Shown: positions 8,817-17,168 of the stretch, piece by piece
Position numbering within the stretch: the first letter of the stretch is position 1
How the letters are laid out: the number at the start of each line of letters is the position of its first letter
Assembly: GCF_000378385.1 (NCBI RefSeq)
Contig: NZ_KB899659.1
Location: 213,418-277,417 of the forward strand
DNA from: Paenibacillus daejeonensis DSM 15491
Lineage (GTDB): Bacteria; Bacillota; Bacilli; Paenibacillales; Paenibacillaceae
Reading direction: 5' to 3'
Length of the DNA: 64,000 nucleotides
Position numbers and translations under genes: made by a program
The notes under the pieces: generated by a model
What the model was told of the DNA's origin: nothing
Database searches by the model: none
Seen by the model: only the letters and a program-made list of their open reading frames with translations

Positions 8817-9851
8817 TTACTCCAATGCTTCAATAATCTGTTGCAGACCATAGGTCTGACCGATTGGACCGTAGCCCAGAGCCAATTCGCCGTTAAAGGC
8901 GTAGGTCTGATTCTGTTCAACAGCCGCGAGCGCCTTCCACGTGGCCGTATCTTCCCAGGCATCGACCTCGGCCGGCATGGACGGATCGCTGTAATTGAAG
9001 TAGCCAAGGAACAAATGATCCGGATTGAGTTCACTTAGTCCTTCCAGACTCAATTGCCCTCCCTCAGCTGCCAGTTCCCCCTCTGGCGGTGTCAAGCCAA
9101 GACCGTCATAGTAATGCCTGACATAGACTGGACCTTGCAACCATACCGCATTTTCCCTGACCTGGACAAAAGCCACGCTGCCATTCACGTTCTCGAGCTT
9201 GCGCTTCCCTTCCGCTTGCAAAAGCTCGAATTCTGCAATCCGTTCTTCAGCCTGCGCCTCCTGTCCTAGCAAATCCCCGAACAATCGCATGACGGAAGGC
9301 CAGTCACCCCAGACATCAACCGCTCCTTCATCGACAAAATACGTCGTTCCGATCTTGCCCAGCTCGTCCCTGATCGCCTGATTGGTTTCGCTGCCTGCCA
9401 GAATCAGATCGGGCTCATACTCCAGCAGCGCCTCCAGATTAACTTCGGTGTTCTCTCCGACAATAGCCAGTTCTGCGATAGCGTCCACATATGGTTTGTA
9501 TTGCTCCGTGTGCAACACCGATTGCGTGTGGGTGAATGGCAGCGATAACGCTACGGATTCGAGGTCAAAGGTGAGCAGCGTTTCAGTTAATCCCCAATGG
9601 ACAAGCGCTATTTTCAAAGGCTGCTGCTCCAGCACAACCTCCCCATAGGCATCACTCACTGTACGTGGATACTCAGCTTCCATCACGGGTTCCTCTGTCT
9701 CTGAGGATGCCCCTTCTGTATTGTCCGGCGCTGGTGTTACTTCGGTTTGTTCATTTGTCCCCTCTGTGCTTTCATTGGCTGAACAAGCAACGATGAGTAC
9801 CGGTACACAGACCAGTACAATCAAGACCAGCCAGGCTCTGACTGTTTTCAT
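8817..9851 (-). CDS. Siderophore/iron ABC transporter substrate-binding lipoprotein (FecB/FhuD type)
   Basis: A 344-aa class III periplasmic-binding-fold protein. The N-terminus is a lipoprotein signal with LIVAC as lipobox (Cys at about residue 23), followed by a Thr/Glu/Pro-rich linker. The Peripla_BP_2 body then shows PRTVSDAYGEVVL, LLEYEPDLILAG and FVDEGAVDVWGDWPSVMRLFGDLLG. It would capture a ferric siderophore outside the membrane. No permease or ATPase is next to it, so it must share transporter components encoded elsewhere. A good Fur box (9887-9907) lies 36 bases before the start, which fits iron repression. The upstream AraC gene is the likely siderophore-responsive activator. Confidence 0.9.
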   Translation of the reverse strand: MKTVRAWLVLIVLVCVPVLIVACSANESTEGTNEQTEVTPAPDNTEGASSETEEPVMEAEYPRTVSDAYGEVVLEQQPLKIALVHWGLTETLLTFDLESVALSLPFTHTQSVLHTEQYKPYVDAIAELAIVGENTEVNLEALLEYEPDLILAGSETNQAIRDELGKIGTTYFVDEGAVDVWGDWPSVMRLFGDLLGQEAQAEERIAEFELLQAEGKRKLENVNGSVAFVQVRENAVWLQGPVYVRHYYDGLGLTPPEGELAAEGGQLSLEGLSELNPDHLFLGYFNYSDPSMPAEVDAWEDTATWKALAAVEQNQTYAFNGELALGYGPIGQTYGLQQIIEALE

Positions 9852-9886
9852 GATGGTTCTACTCCTTTAGCGATCTGGATAATTTG

Positions 9887-9907
9887 TGATAACGATTCTC
9901 ATTATCA
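9887..9907 (-). promoter_or_regulatory. Fur box upstream of the siderophore-binding protein gene
   Basis: The 21-base site reads TGATAACGA-TTC-TCATTATCA and matches the ideal Fur palindrome at 18 of 21 positions. It is 36 bases upstream of the lipoprotein start codon. Confidence 0.85.
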
Positions 9908-9958
9908 GATTCCACTTTACCATCAACCTTGGCTTTGGAAAATAGAGATTTCGCCACT

Positions 9959-10795
9959 TCAGGATGGACTTTTTCGCCGTCTGGCTGGCCGGAGTGAATT
10001 CGGTGCAACGCCCATATATTTTTTGAACAAGCGGCTAAAGTAATACGGATCGTCGTAACCAACCCGCGAGGCAATCTCCCGTATCGAGGCTTGACCGGAT
10101 AACAGCAGCTCCTGCGCGCGATTCATCCGGTATTGGATCAGATATGGAATGGGACGGATACCAGTAAACTTGTGAAAAAGATACGAGAAATACTTGGGCT
10201 TCAACTCAAAGGTCGCAGCCAGCTCCTCCAATGTCATGCTGGACCCGTACTGATTATGAATGTGTGCAACAGCCTGCTCCACTACACTGGAGCCGCGGGC
10301 ATTCAGGCGTGCGCGCTCCCCCTGCAACACCGCATGCAGCAGCCTGTAGAACAGCGTCTGCTTCTCAAGCTGCTCCACATGACCGGGAATCGGGGACAGT
10401 CGGCACAGCTGCTCAATAAGCTCCCGCACCTCTGTCGTCAGCCCAGGTTCAAGCATTACCGTATCCCTCAGATCCGAATCAGCCAACTGCTCTTCCCTGA
10501 CCGGTGTGAAATGGATGATACAGTATTCAAAGCCACCGGGCATCACCTCAATCTCCAGAGTCCGGTTATACCCGCCAATCTGCGCCCTCCCTGGCGTCAG
10601 AGAAGACGGCTCGCTTCCGCCAAAATGAAAAACCGCTTCGCCTTGCAGGGCTATAAGCAAAGCAGGCTTTGTTGTGCGGCGGTTCTTATGGCCTTCATAA
10701 CGACCTTCCGCTTGCAGGAAGGTTTTGTGTACGCTATGAAGAATAAGGGGTCTGGATATCAGCTGCTCTGCCACGTTTTCATACGTTTTCTCCAT
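9959..10795 (-). CDS. AraC family transcriptional regulator
   Basis: A 278-aa regulator. An N-terminal cupin-like sensor region (KPALLIALQGEAVFHFGG, about residues 40-70) is followed by a C-terminal double helix-turn-helix of about 100 residues (VVEQAVAHIHNQYGSSMTLEELA...YFSYLFHKF and ASIREIASRVGYDDPYYFSRLFKKYMG). The ORF extends much further upstream, but the ATG at 10795 has AGGAG just before it and the upstream part overlaps the MFS gene in another frame. Its position, 107 bases upstream of a Fur-controlled siderophore-binding gene, mirrors Btr-type regulators that sense siderophores. This is inference from context. It begins 34 bases after the MFS gene and may be co-transcribed with it. 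Confidence 0.88.
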   Translation of the reverse strand: MEKTYENVAEQLISRPLILHSVHKTFLQAEGRYEGHKNRRTTKPALLIALQGEAVFHFGGSEPSSLTPGRAQIGGYNRTLEIEVMPGGFEYCIIHFTPVREEQLADSDLRDTVMLEPGLTTEVRELIEQLCRLSPIPGHVEQLEKQTLFYRLLHAVLQGERARLNARGSSVVEQAVAHIHNQYGSSMTLEELAATFELKPKYFSYLFHKFTGIRPIPYLIQYRMNRAQELLLSGQASIREIASRVGYDDPYYFSRLFKKYMGVAPNSLRPARRRKSPS

Positions 10796-10829
10796 TTCTG
10801 TCTCTCCTGTACAGGTACATTGTGTTGTC

Positions 10830-12251
10830 TCACAGTATATCACGCTTGCCAGCTGCTCGCACAGCTCCATCCGAACGATGTCCGTCTCCGGCTCGCTCGC
10901 CTTGACCCGATGGCAGTGACCAGCCAAGCATTCCAAGACCGAACAGGCCAAGCGAGCAGGCTGCCACCATCGGCAGGAACAACGGGTTCGTACCGTCAGA
11001 CAACCCCAAACCGAGACTGGAGCCAACGACGATTCCCATATTGCGAGCCAGAGCCAGCACCCCGCCGATTGAACCTTTATAAGCCTGAGGCACTTCATTC
11101 ATAATGAGCCGGATTGTCGGTGATGCCATGATTCCCATGCCCAGACCAGCCATTATCAAACCTGTAATCAAGGCCCATGTGGCCCCTCCGCTCGCCAAGA
11201 TCAGCAGACCCATGGCCAGGGTGAGTATTCCCATCCCCGCCTTGGTGAAAGGCATTGACCCGTACCGATCGGACAGCCGGCCCGCTATAGGGCCCGCGCA
11301 CGCCATTGTGATGGGGTATAAGGCCATCGTTAGACCAGCTATGAAGGCTTGATCCCCCGCCATACTGGCGAGATGCGCAGGTATACTGACAAGTGCAGCA
11401 TTAGCAGCTGCAAAAGAAAGGGCCGAGACGGTCAAACCTGACCGCACAGCCGGGTGCAGCATCACCTGTACTGGCAAAAACGGGAACGGCTGTCGCAGCG
11501 TACGATGTACGAATAACCAGCCCGCTAACAGTGCAATAGCAATCAGACTCAGCATAGCAGGAGATACCCATCCCCAGGCATGACCCTGTGCAAGGCTAGT
11601 TATACTAGCAGCCAGCGCGAGGGTAAACCATACCCCGCCTACAATATCCAACGGGTTGGACGCTTGTCCGGTATCCTTCGGAATGGCCTTACCTGCTAAC
11701 ACAAACGTTCCTGCCATGATTAATGCAGGTAACACAAATAGCCAATGCCAGCTTAACCATAGCATTGCCATTCCGCCGGCAAGAGGCCCGCTTACAGCTC
11801 CCGCAGCCACTGCCAGGCTGATCCAACCCATGGCTCGGCCACGTTCATGAACGGGAAAATGGATAGAGACAAGCCCAAGATTGGTTGACTGGTACATCGA
11901 AGCCGCAGCTCCTTGCAGTAGGCGTGCAATGACTAGCAGCTCTACGGACGAAGCAGTAGCCACCAAGATCGAGGTGATGGCAAAGGCCGCATAACCCAGA
12001 TTATGTACTCTGCGTATGCCGAATCGATCAGCCAGCTTGCCCATGACAGGCAATAGGATGGTAAGCATGAGCAAATATCCAATGACCGTCCATTGCATGT
12101 TGCCCAAGGTAGTCCCAAAAGCGTCTGCCAGCCCGGGTAAAGCAACATTCATGGAGCCAATCGTGAAGTTAGAAAGAAAAGCGCCAATGCCTATGACGAT
12201 CAGCATGCTCGACAAACGATTACGAGAATAATAAATGATTGCCACCTCCAA
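10830..12251 (-). CDS. MFS drug/siderophore exporter, DHA2-like
   Basis: A 473-aa major facilitator with about 12-14 hydrophobic segments. The loop 2-3 motif GKLADRFGIRR and the transmembrane-5 antiporter motif (GAVSGPLAGG) mark a proton-coupled exporter of the EmrB/QacA-like group. A repeat of motif A, GRLSDRYGS, occurs in the second half. The start is unclear: the annotated TTG at 12251 overlaps GGAGG, an ATT codon lies at the ideal eight-base spacing, and the first ATG is at 12206. A long inverted repeat sits directly upstream (12253-12294). Adjacency to the AraC/siderophore gene pair makes a siderophore exporter possible, but a multidrug role is equally compatible. Confidence 0.88.
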   Translation of the reverse strand: MEVAIIYYSRNRLSSMLIVIGIGAFLSNFTIGSMNVALPGLADAFGTTLGNMQWTVIGYLLMLTILLPVMGKLADRFGIRRVHNLGYAAFAITSILVATASSVELLVIARLLQGAAASMYQSTNLGLVSIHFPVHERGRAMGWISLAVAAGAVSGPLAGGMAMLWLSWHWLFVLPALIMAGTFVLAGKAIPKDTGQASNPLDIVGGVWFTLALAASITSLAQGHAWGWVSPAMLSLIAIALLAGWLFVHRTLRQPFPFLPVQVMLHPAVRSGLTVSALSFAAANAALVSIPAHLASMAGDQAFIAGLTMALYPITMACAGPIAGRLSDRYGSMPFTKAGMGILTLAMGLLILASGGATWALITGLIMAGLGMGIMASPTIRLIMNEVPQAYKGSIGGVLALARNMGIVVGSSLGLGLSDGTNPLFLPMVAACSLGLFGLGMLGWSLPSGQGERAGDGHRSDGAVRAAGKRDIL

Positions 12252-12252
12252 C

Positions 12253-12294
12253 TAGTATATTATCTAAACTATTATTAGTTTAGCAAATATACTA
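12253..12294. promoter_or_regulatory. Nested inverted repeat (operator candidate) upstream of the MFS gene
   Basis: Two nested perfect dyads share one centre. The inner arms are CTAAACTA (12264-12271) and TAGTTTAG (12276-12283). The outer arms are TAGTATATT (12253-12261) and AATATACTA (12286-12294). The element is AT-rich and abuts the ribosome site, so a bound dimer or pair of dimers would block transcription start. It resembles MarR or TetR operators. No such regulator is adjacent. Confidence 0.62.
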
Positions 12295-12309
12295 TATGAA
12301 CACAATAAG

Positions 12310-12331
12310 GAGCATGCCCGAGGACATGCTC
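12310..12331 (-). terminator. Terminator-like hairpin after the hybrid kinase gene
   Basis: GAGCATG and CATGCTC pair around an eight-base loop, five bases past the kinase stop on the minus strand. The T run after it (CTTATTG) is weak. Confidence 0.6.
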
Positions 12332-12335
12332 TTCA

Positions 12336-15035
12336 TTAAATTTCATGGTTAATGGCAGGCGTTGTCCACACATGAACCAGTGACTTTAACTGCTTCATAT
12401 TGAGTGGCTTACTCAAATAATCAGAAGCTCCGGCTGCAATGCATTCTTCCCGATCCGTTTTCATCGCTTTGGCGGTCATCGCGATAATCGGAAGCTTCTG
12501 ATGACGGGCATCGGCCCGAATCTCGCGTATGGCCGTATAGCCATCCATCACAGGCATCATAAGATCCATAAGCACCAGATCGTACACCTGGCCCTCATGC
12601 AGCAGATCGACTGCTTCCTGTCCATTCCATGCCACCTGAACCGTCATCCCGCACTCTTCCAAATACTTCTGCAGGGAGAACACATTACGCTCATCATCAT
12701 CAACCAACAGAATCGAGAGTCCTTCAAGAGCAGACTCTGCGATATCCTCTGCCACTTCTTGCTCTTCTTGAAATGTCTCTTCTGACGGCGATTCCTCAGA
12801 CTGGACTTCAGGCAAATAAAGTGTGAACACACTTCCTTCTCCCGGAATGCTATCGACAAGGACTGTACCATCTAGCAGGCGGGCGAACTCCCTACAAATC
12901 GATAGCCCCAGGCCTGTTCCGCCGAATTCTCGTGAAGTCGTTTCATCTGCTTGCTCGAAGGCTTGAAATATGTGCTCCTGTTTATCCAGAGGAATCCCGA
13001 TACCAGTATCTGTGACGCGGAATATCCATACTTTCCCGTCTGCACCAGCATCTACAGGATACACTTCCTGATTGGCGTCACCATATTTGATATCCAGACG
13101 CACCTGACCTTTGCTCGTAAATTTGACCGCATTGGATACCAGGTTTTTAAGAATCTGGCGCAGGCGCTTGCCGTCCGTGATAAGACTCAAAGGCACATGC
13201 TCTGCGATCTCGACAGAGAAGTCAAGTCCTTTGGTCAGCGCAATCTTGCCGAAGCTCTCCTCAAGAACGTCACTTAAATCAGCCACCACAACCGGTTCCA
13301 TATTAATATCCACCATGCCGGCCTCTACCTTGGAGAGATCCAGAATATCATCAATAATGAGAAGCAAGTCCTGACCGGCTCTCTGAATGATCGACGCATA
13401 TTCCGTGTCTTCAGCCTCGTATTGCTGCTGCCGATTCTCGGCAATCATCTGTGACAGAATCAGGATACTGTTCAACGGTGTCCGCAGCTCATGAGACATA
13501 TTGGCCAGGAATTCCGTCTTGTAGCGTGAGGCCTGCTCCAATTGCTCGGCATAACGCTCTAATTCCCTACTCGCAGTCTCAAGCTCAGAGGACTTTTTCT
13601 CGCTGTCACGATACTGCTCCTCCAAGTGTTCATTGGTCACCTTCATGCGTTCCTGCTGAGTCATTAGCTCCTCGGCCTGTGTCTGAAGCTCCTCGGTCAA
13701 GAGCTGAGACCGCCCTAACAGCCGGTTAACCTCTGCACGGTTCTGAACACTGTTCACGGCAATGCCGAACGTATCGCACAAGAGATCCAACAGCTTCTCA
13801 TGCAACGGCACAAATCTCTGCAACGAAGCAAATTCAATGACAGCTTCTACTCGTCGTTCGTAGACTACTGGTTGAATCAAGATACTCGCCGGTACAGACC
13901 GGCCTAGTCCCGATGTGATGAGATAGCCAGGAGGGAGATCATCTAAGATAAATCGCTTGTTCTCAAAGGCGGATTGTCCAATCAGCCCTTCTCCTATCCG
14001 AAAGTTACTGCCCGTGAGTTCCGAGGGAACGACCGCATAGGTAGCTATACATTTAAGCACCGTCTCCTCTCCCTCATCTACACGAAGATAAATGGCAGCT
14101 TGGGTAGCGGAAATTTTCGGAGCAATCAGCTGCAAGAAAGCCTCGCCTAGTGCCTCGGTATCCTCCAAGCCCTGATACATATGTGCAGCCTCAGCAAGCG
14201 TAGATTGGATGAAGTTCTTCTCTTCCTGCTCCTCTCGCAATTCACGCACCTGCCGATTGTGCGTCTCTAACGTATCAGCCATATCGTTGAAGGCATTTGC
14301 AATGTTGTTGATCTCATCGCCCGAATCGAGCTGAAGACGCGGCAGTTGCTCAGCATTTGTGAAATCAACCTGCGTAATCGTATCCGTAATTCGCTCCAAG
14401 CTCCTGGTCGTTCCACGAACAACCCAAGCCGCAATGAAAGAACTCATGATTAAGATGAAAATTACGAGACCAGCAATAATGATCCAGAGGTATTGAAACA
14501 GTTCCTTGGATTGCTCTTGCGCCGCGACTACCTGATTGTTCTGATAGGCGACGAAGCTGTCCAAATTTATGATTAAAGACGATCTGCTTAACTGCGCATC
14601 CGCTGCGAGCAAAGAGCCTGCAGCCGCGGCATCCTCTTCGGCAAGCGCTTCTATCACTTCGGCAACAACACCAAGATACGTATCATATTGTGACTGAATG
14701 GCTTGAATCAGCTGCTCGCTCTCTTCACCTGACCTCAAGTTGCCCAGCATACCCAATTGCTCCTGAGCGTTCAGAAAATGAAGCTGGAAGTTAGCAAGCC
14801 GTTCTTCGGTATCTCCGATTTGCGCCGGGTTCACAAGATAACCCAACTCACTGTCAATCATGTAAAATGAGTTCTTAAATTCTGATGCCAATTCGACATT
14901 GGTCAACCGATTTGATATTGTCCGATCCGTATCGCTTACTGTGCTGATAACCAGTACCAACATGATGCCAAAAGCAAGCAGAAGCAATAACAGTACCGAT
15001 CCAAATCCGATGATCTGTCTTTTCCTGTAGCTCAT
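12336..15035 (-). CDS. Hybrid sensor histidine kinase: CHASE-like/HAMP/GAF/HisKA/HATPase/receiver
   Basis: An 899-aa membrane kinase fused to a receiver. From the chosen ATG: TM1 (about 8-31), an extracytoplasmic helical sensor (about 32-181), TM2 (182-206), HAMP (207-260), a coiled coil, a GAF domain (about 280-430), a second long coiled coil, HisKA with phospho-acceptor in FLANMSHELRTPL (His515), an HATPase domain (NLVSNAVKF, DTGIGIP, GGTGLGLS), and a C-terminal receiver (LLVDDDERN, LVLMDLMMPVMDGY, Lys in YLSKPL). The receiver ends the protein, so output must go to a separate partner or through phosphotransfer. The ORF continues upstream to 15230, but that stretch is unlike a signal sequence and the ATG at 15035 starts the natural SYRKRQIIGFG membrane entry. 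Confidence 0.9.
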   Translation of the reverse strand: MSYRKRQIIGFGSVLLLLLLAFGIMLVLVISTVSDTDRTISNRLTNVELASEFKNSFYMIDSELGYLVNPAQIGDTEERLANFQLHFLNAQEQLGMLGNLRSGEESEQLIQAIQSQYDTYLGVVAEVIEALAEEDAAAAGSLLAADAQLSRSSLIINLDSFVAYQNNQVVAAQEQSKELFQYLWIIIAGLVIFILIMSSFIAAWVVRGTTRSLERITDTITQVDFTNAEQLPRLQLDSGDEINNIANAFNDMADTLETHNRQVRELREEQEEKNFIQSTLAEAAHMYQGLEDTEALGEAFLQLIAPKISATQAAIYLRVDEGEETVLKCIATYAVVPSELTGSNFRIGEGLIGQSAFENKRFILDDLPPGYLITSGLGRSVPASILIQPVVYERRVEAVIEFASLQRFVPLHEKLLDLLCDTFGIAVNSVQNRAEVNRLLGRSQLLTEELQTQAEELMTQQERMKVTNEHLEEQYRDSEKKSSELETASRELERYAEQLEQASRYKTEFLANMSHELRTPLNSILILSQMIAENRQQQYEAEDTEYASIIQRAGQDLLLIIDDILDLSKVEAGMVDINMEPVVVADLSDVLEESFGKIALTKGLDFSVEIAEHVPLSLITDGKRLRQILKNLVSNAVKFTSKGQVRLDIKYGDANQEVYPVDAGADGKVWIFRVTDTGIGIPLDKQEHIFQAFEQADETTSREFGGTGLGLSICREFARLLDGTVLVDSIPGEGSVFTLYLPEVQSEESPSEETFQEEQEVAEDIAESALEGLSILLVDDDERNVFSLQKYLEECGMTVQVAWNGQEAVDLLHEGQVYDLVLMDLMMPVMDGYTAIREIRADARHQKLPIIAMTAKAMKTDREECIAAGASDYLSKPLNMKQLKSLVHVWTTPAINHEI

Positions 15036-15232
15036 CAATACAATATGCCGCCCTTCTATGGACACCTTGTCCACCCAACTGCTGACCACGAGTATACCAT
15101 AGAAGCGACCCACAAACCTATCACGGGTTGAATCTCTACCAAGTGATGCCTTCGCTGCCAAGCTAACGGTTTGGCAACCCCAGCCTGCCCATGCTACACT
15201 AGTCTTAACTGACAGAAAGGCGGAAATCAAGA

Positions 15233-15967
15233 ATGGAGCATACCTTTGTGATCTCCCCTGGCGAATTCACGGCATTAACGACTGAAGAGTCTCAAATTGA
15301 GAAATGCCAGGAGTGGGGACTACTGTCTGATAAGGCAGTTAAATTGAAGGCATTTGTCTATAAAGGGGGCGGCCGCCAGCTCACTTGCTCGGTTATTGGC
15401 TATATCGACGCGATGACGGCCGTGGTGGAATTTAAAAATGGGGAACGCCATTGCATTCATCCCTCCTATTTGAAGGAGATGCAGGCTGCTTCGTTCAGCC
15501 AGAGAATTGGTGCCGCCGACCCAATCGCCCGAACAGATACACCAAGCACAGCAGTGAGTAGCGAGGAACCTGTAGAGAAACCTGAGAACGAGTCAGCAGC
15601 TGAAGCTGTCACCGAGGACGCCGAAGCAACCAAGCCCCGCAAAGCAGCAGCCAAGAAGGAAAAGAAAGTCAAGTTGAAGCTGCCGGAGGAAAAAGTAAAG
15701 CTGTCGGCGACCGTGAAGGAATTTACTGCGATCCCGAACCATTTCACCGAAGAAGATGACGAGGTCATCGTCTATGAGAATGTCCGCATGCTGGAGCCGG
15801 AGCTGGAGATCGGCGACGCCTGGTCCTCTCATAGCAACACACTTAAGAAACTCGAATTAGCAGAGGGTGACGAGCTGACCTTCGAGGCAAAGATCATTAC
15901 CAAGAAGCTGACCCGGCACCCAGTGCCCTACAAGATTAACAATCCTTCCAAAATTCAAAAGCAGTAA
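15233..15967 (+). CDS. Conserved hypothetical protein with two small domains and a Lys/Glu-Ala linker
   Basis: A 244-aa soluble protein that I do not recognise. Residues 1-85 form a compact beta-rich region (FVISPGEFTALT, LTCSVIGYIDAMTAVVEF). About 95-160 is a low-complexity acidic then lysine-rich linker (EEPVEKPENESAAEAV, KPRKAAAKKEKKVKLKL). Residues 160-244 form a second beta-rich domain (ATVKEFTAIPNHF, EGDELTFEAKIITKKLTR) that may be OB-like. The basic linker suggests nucleic-acid or polyanion binding, which is only a guess. It is divergent from the hybrid kinase, with about 200 bases between them, and the ATG has AAAGGCGG upstream. The GC-rich reading frame and codon choice look like a genuine gene. 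Confidence 0.8.
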   Translation: MEHTFVISPGEFTALTTEESQIEKCQEWGLLSDKAVKLKAFVYKGGGRQLTCSVIGYIDAMTAVVEFKNGERHCIHPSYLKEMQAASFSQRIGAADPIARTDTPSTAVSSEEPVEKPENESAAEAVTEDAEATKPRKAAAKKEKKVKLKLPEEKVKLSATVKEFTAIPNHFTEEDDEVIVYENVRMLEPELEIGDAWSSHSNTLKKLELAEGDELTFEAKIITKKLTRHPVPYKINNPSKIQKQ

Positions 15968-16004
15968 CTGGCAGCGGCGGAAATCGCAAAGGTGGCCCGA
16001 AGGC

Positions 16005-16934
16005 TTACCCGTGGATATCCAGCCGCTGTTCTCTTCTTCCCCGCCATATAACGAATAGAACCGCGAAGCCGACGACCGCCGAGTACCCCACCGCTTGCGT
16101 CCAGGACGCGCCGTAGAGCGTGAACATCCGGTCAAGTAGATAATAGAACCCTACTGTAAGTGCAGCATATGCCAAAGGTACGAGCATCCCGATCAACGCG
16201 GGGTACAGCACGGTTAATCTGGACAGCAAGGCCGTTAACAGGCAGAGGCTATAGGCCAGCAAGAAGGTCGCTACATAAGAAAGAATGATATATTGTCCCA
16301 AGGTCAGATTAAACCAATACACCTGATACATTAAGGCAGAGTTAATCCTGGAATCAAAAAACATCGAGATATCGTGCTGGGTAAAATAAAGGGTGTAGAG
16401 GATCATCATTAGTGTAATCAAAACGGTTGTCCCAATGAGCGCTGCGGCAAGCTTGACCCAATACAGCCTGCGGCCCATTCGACTTGCGTACTGCACCTCC
16501 AGCAGCCGTTTCCGCCGGTCGCCGATGTAGAGCGGCATGACCAGCACCATGATGCTGAGCAGGATGGCAGCTGTAGCGTATTTGTGGGTATCCTTGAAAT
16601 AGTAAAATACTTGACTCGGTAAGATCGATTTATATTGCTTTTCATCGGTTATGGATTGAAAACGTTCTTGATGTTTAACCGTCTGCGGGCCCAGCCAGAA
16701 TGTATCCTGTACGGTTTCATAGCGTTCTATGATACTACGACGCGCATAGAGATCCCCCATCACTTCTTTGTATCGGTCATCTGAATCATAACTCGCATAA
16801 TTGCGCAACCCGCTTGGGGCATCCAGATGCGAATCATGGGTGACATATTCCTCGAACGAAGCTACACCCCACTCGACAAATTTCTCATCCTCTTTAATCA
16901 TGTCTGCGAACACGGCCATTTTGTCTTCATACAA
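16005..16934 (-). pseudogene. ABC transporter permease, C-terminal part after an in-frame stop
   Basis: 309 aa that continue, in the same frame, the 76-residue fragment encoded by 16938-17168. Only a TAA and two codons (CAG TTG) separate them. This part holds the rest of the extracytoplasmic loop (VEWGVASFEEYVTHD) and about five membrane segments (YATAAILLSIMVLVMPLYI, LAAALIGTTVLITLMMILY and three more). Together the halves make a permease of about 387 aa with the same plan as the intact permease upstream: one N-terminal helix, a big outside domain, then a membrane bundle. A TTG with GGAGG eleven bases before it could allow re-initiation, so this half might still be made separately. The most economical reading is a nonsense mutation. 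Confidence 0.72.
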
Positions 16935-16937
16935 CTG

Positions 16938-17168
16938 TTAAAAATCCTCCAGGTCCGCCTCATCCATCTCCTGCCCATAATCGTCAACCATTTGCACCGC
17001 GACATTGAACTCATAGACATTTGATCCATTTGGGAAATGCTCCACGTAAAAAGACAACAGCAATTGATAGATAAACAAGCAAATCGCCATGATAATCAAC
17101 AGCTTTTTCCAATGGAACATTTTGCGTAATTCATAACCCAGTACTCGCAAGCGCTCGCCTCCTCTCAC
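16938..17168 (-). pseudogene. ABC transporter permease, N-terminal fragment ending at an in-frame stop
   Basis: 76 aa: a cytoplasmic N-terminus (GYELRKMFHWKK), one membrane helix (LLIIMAICLFIYQLLLSFYV) and the start of an acidic extracytoplasmic region ending MDEADLEDF at a TAA. The start overlaps the stop of the upstream permease by ATGA, showing translational coupling inside the ECF sigma operon. The reading frame resumes immediately after the stop. The product alone would be a single-helix stub. Confidence 0.75.

Noticed and set aside
12234-12236. ATT start codon for the MFS gene at ideal distance from GGAGG
   Set aside because: ATT starts are very rare; TTG/GTG overlap and a later ATG are alternatives, so I only record it in the gene entry.
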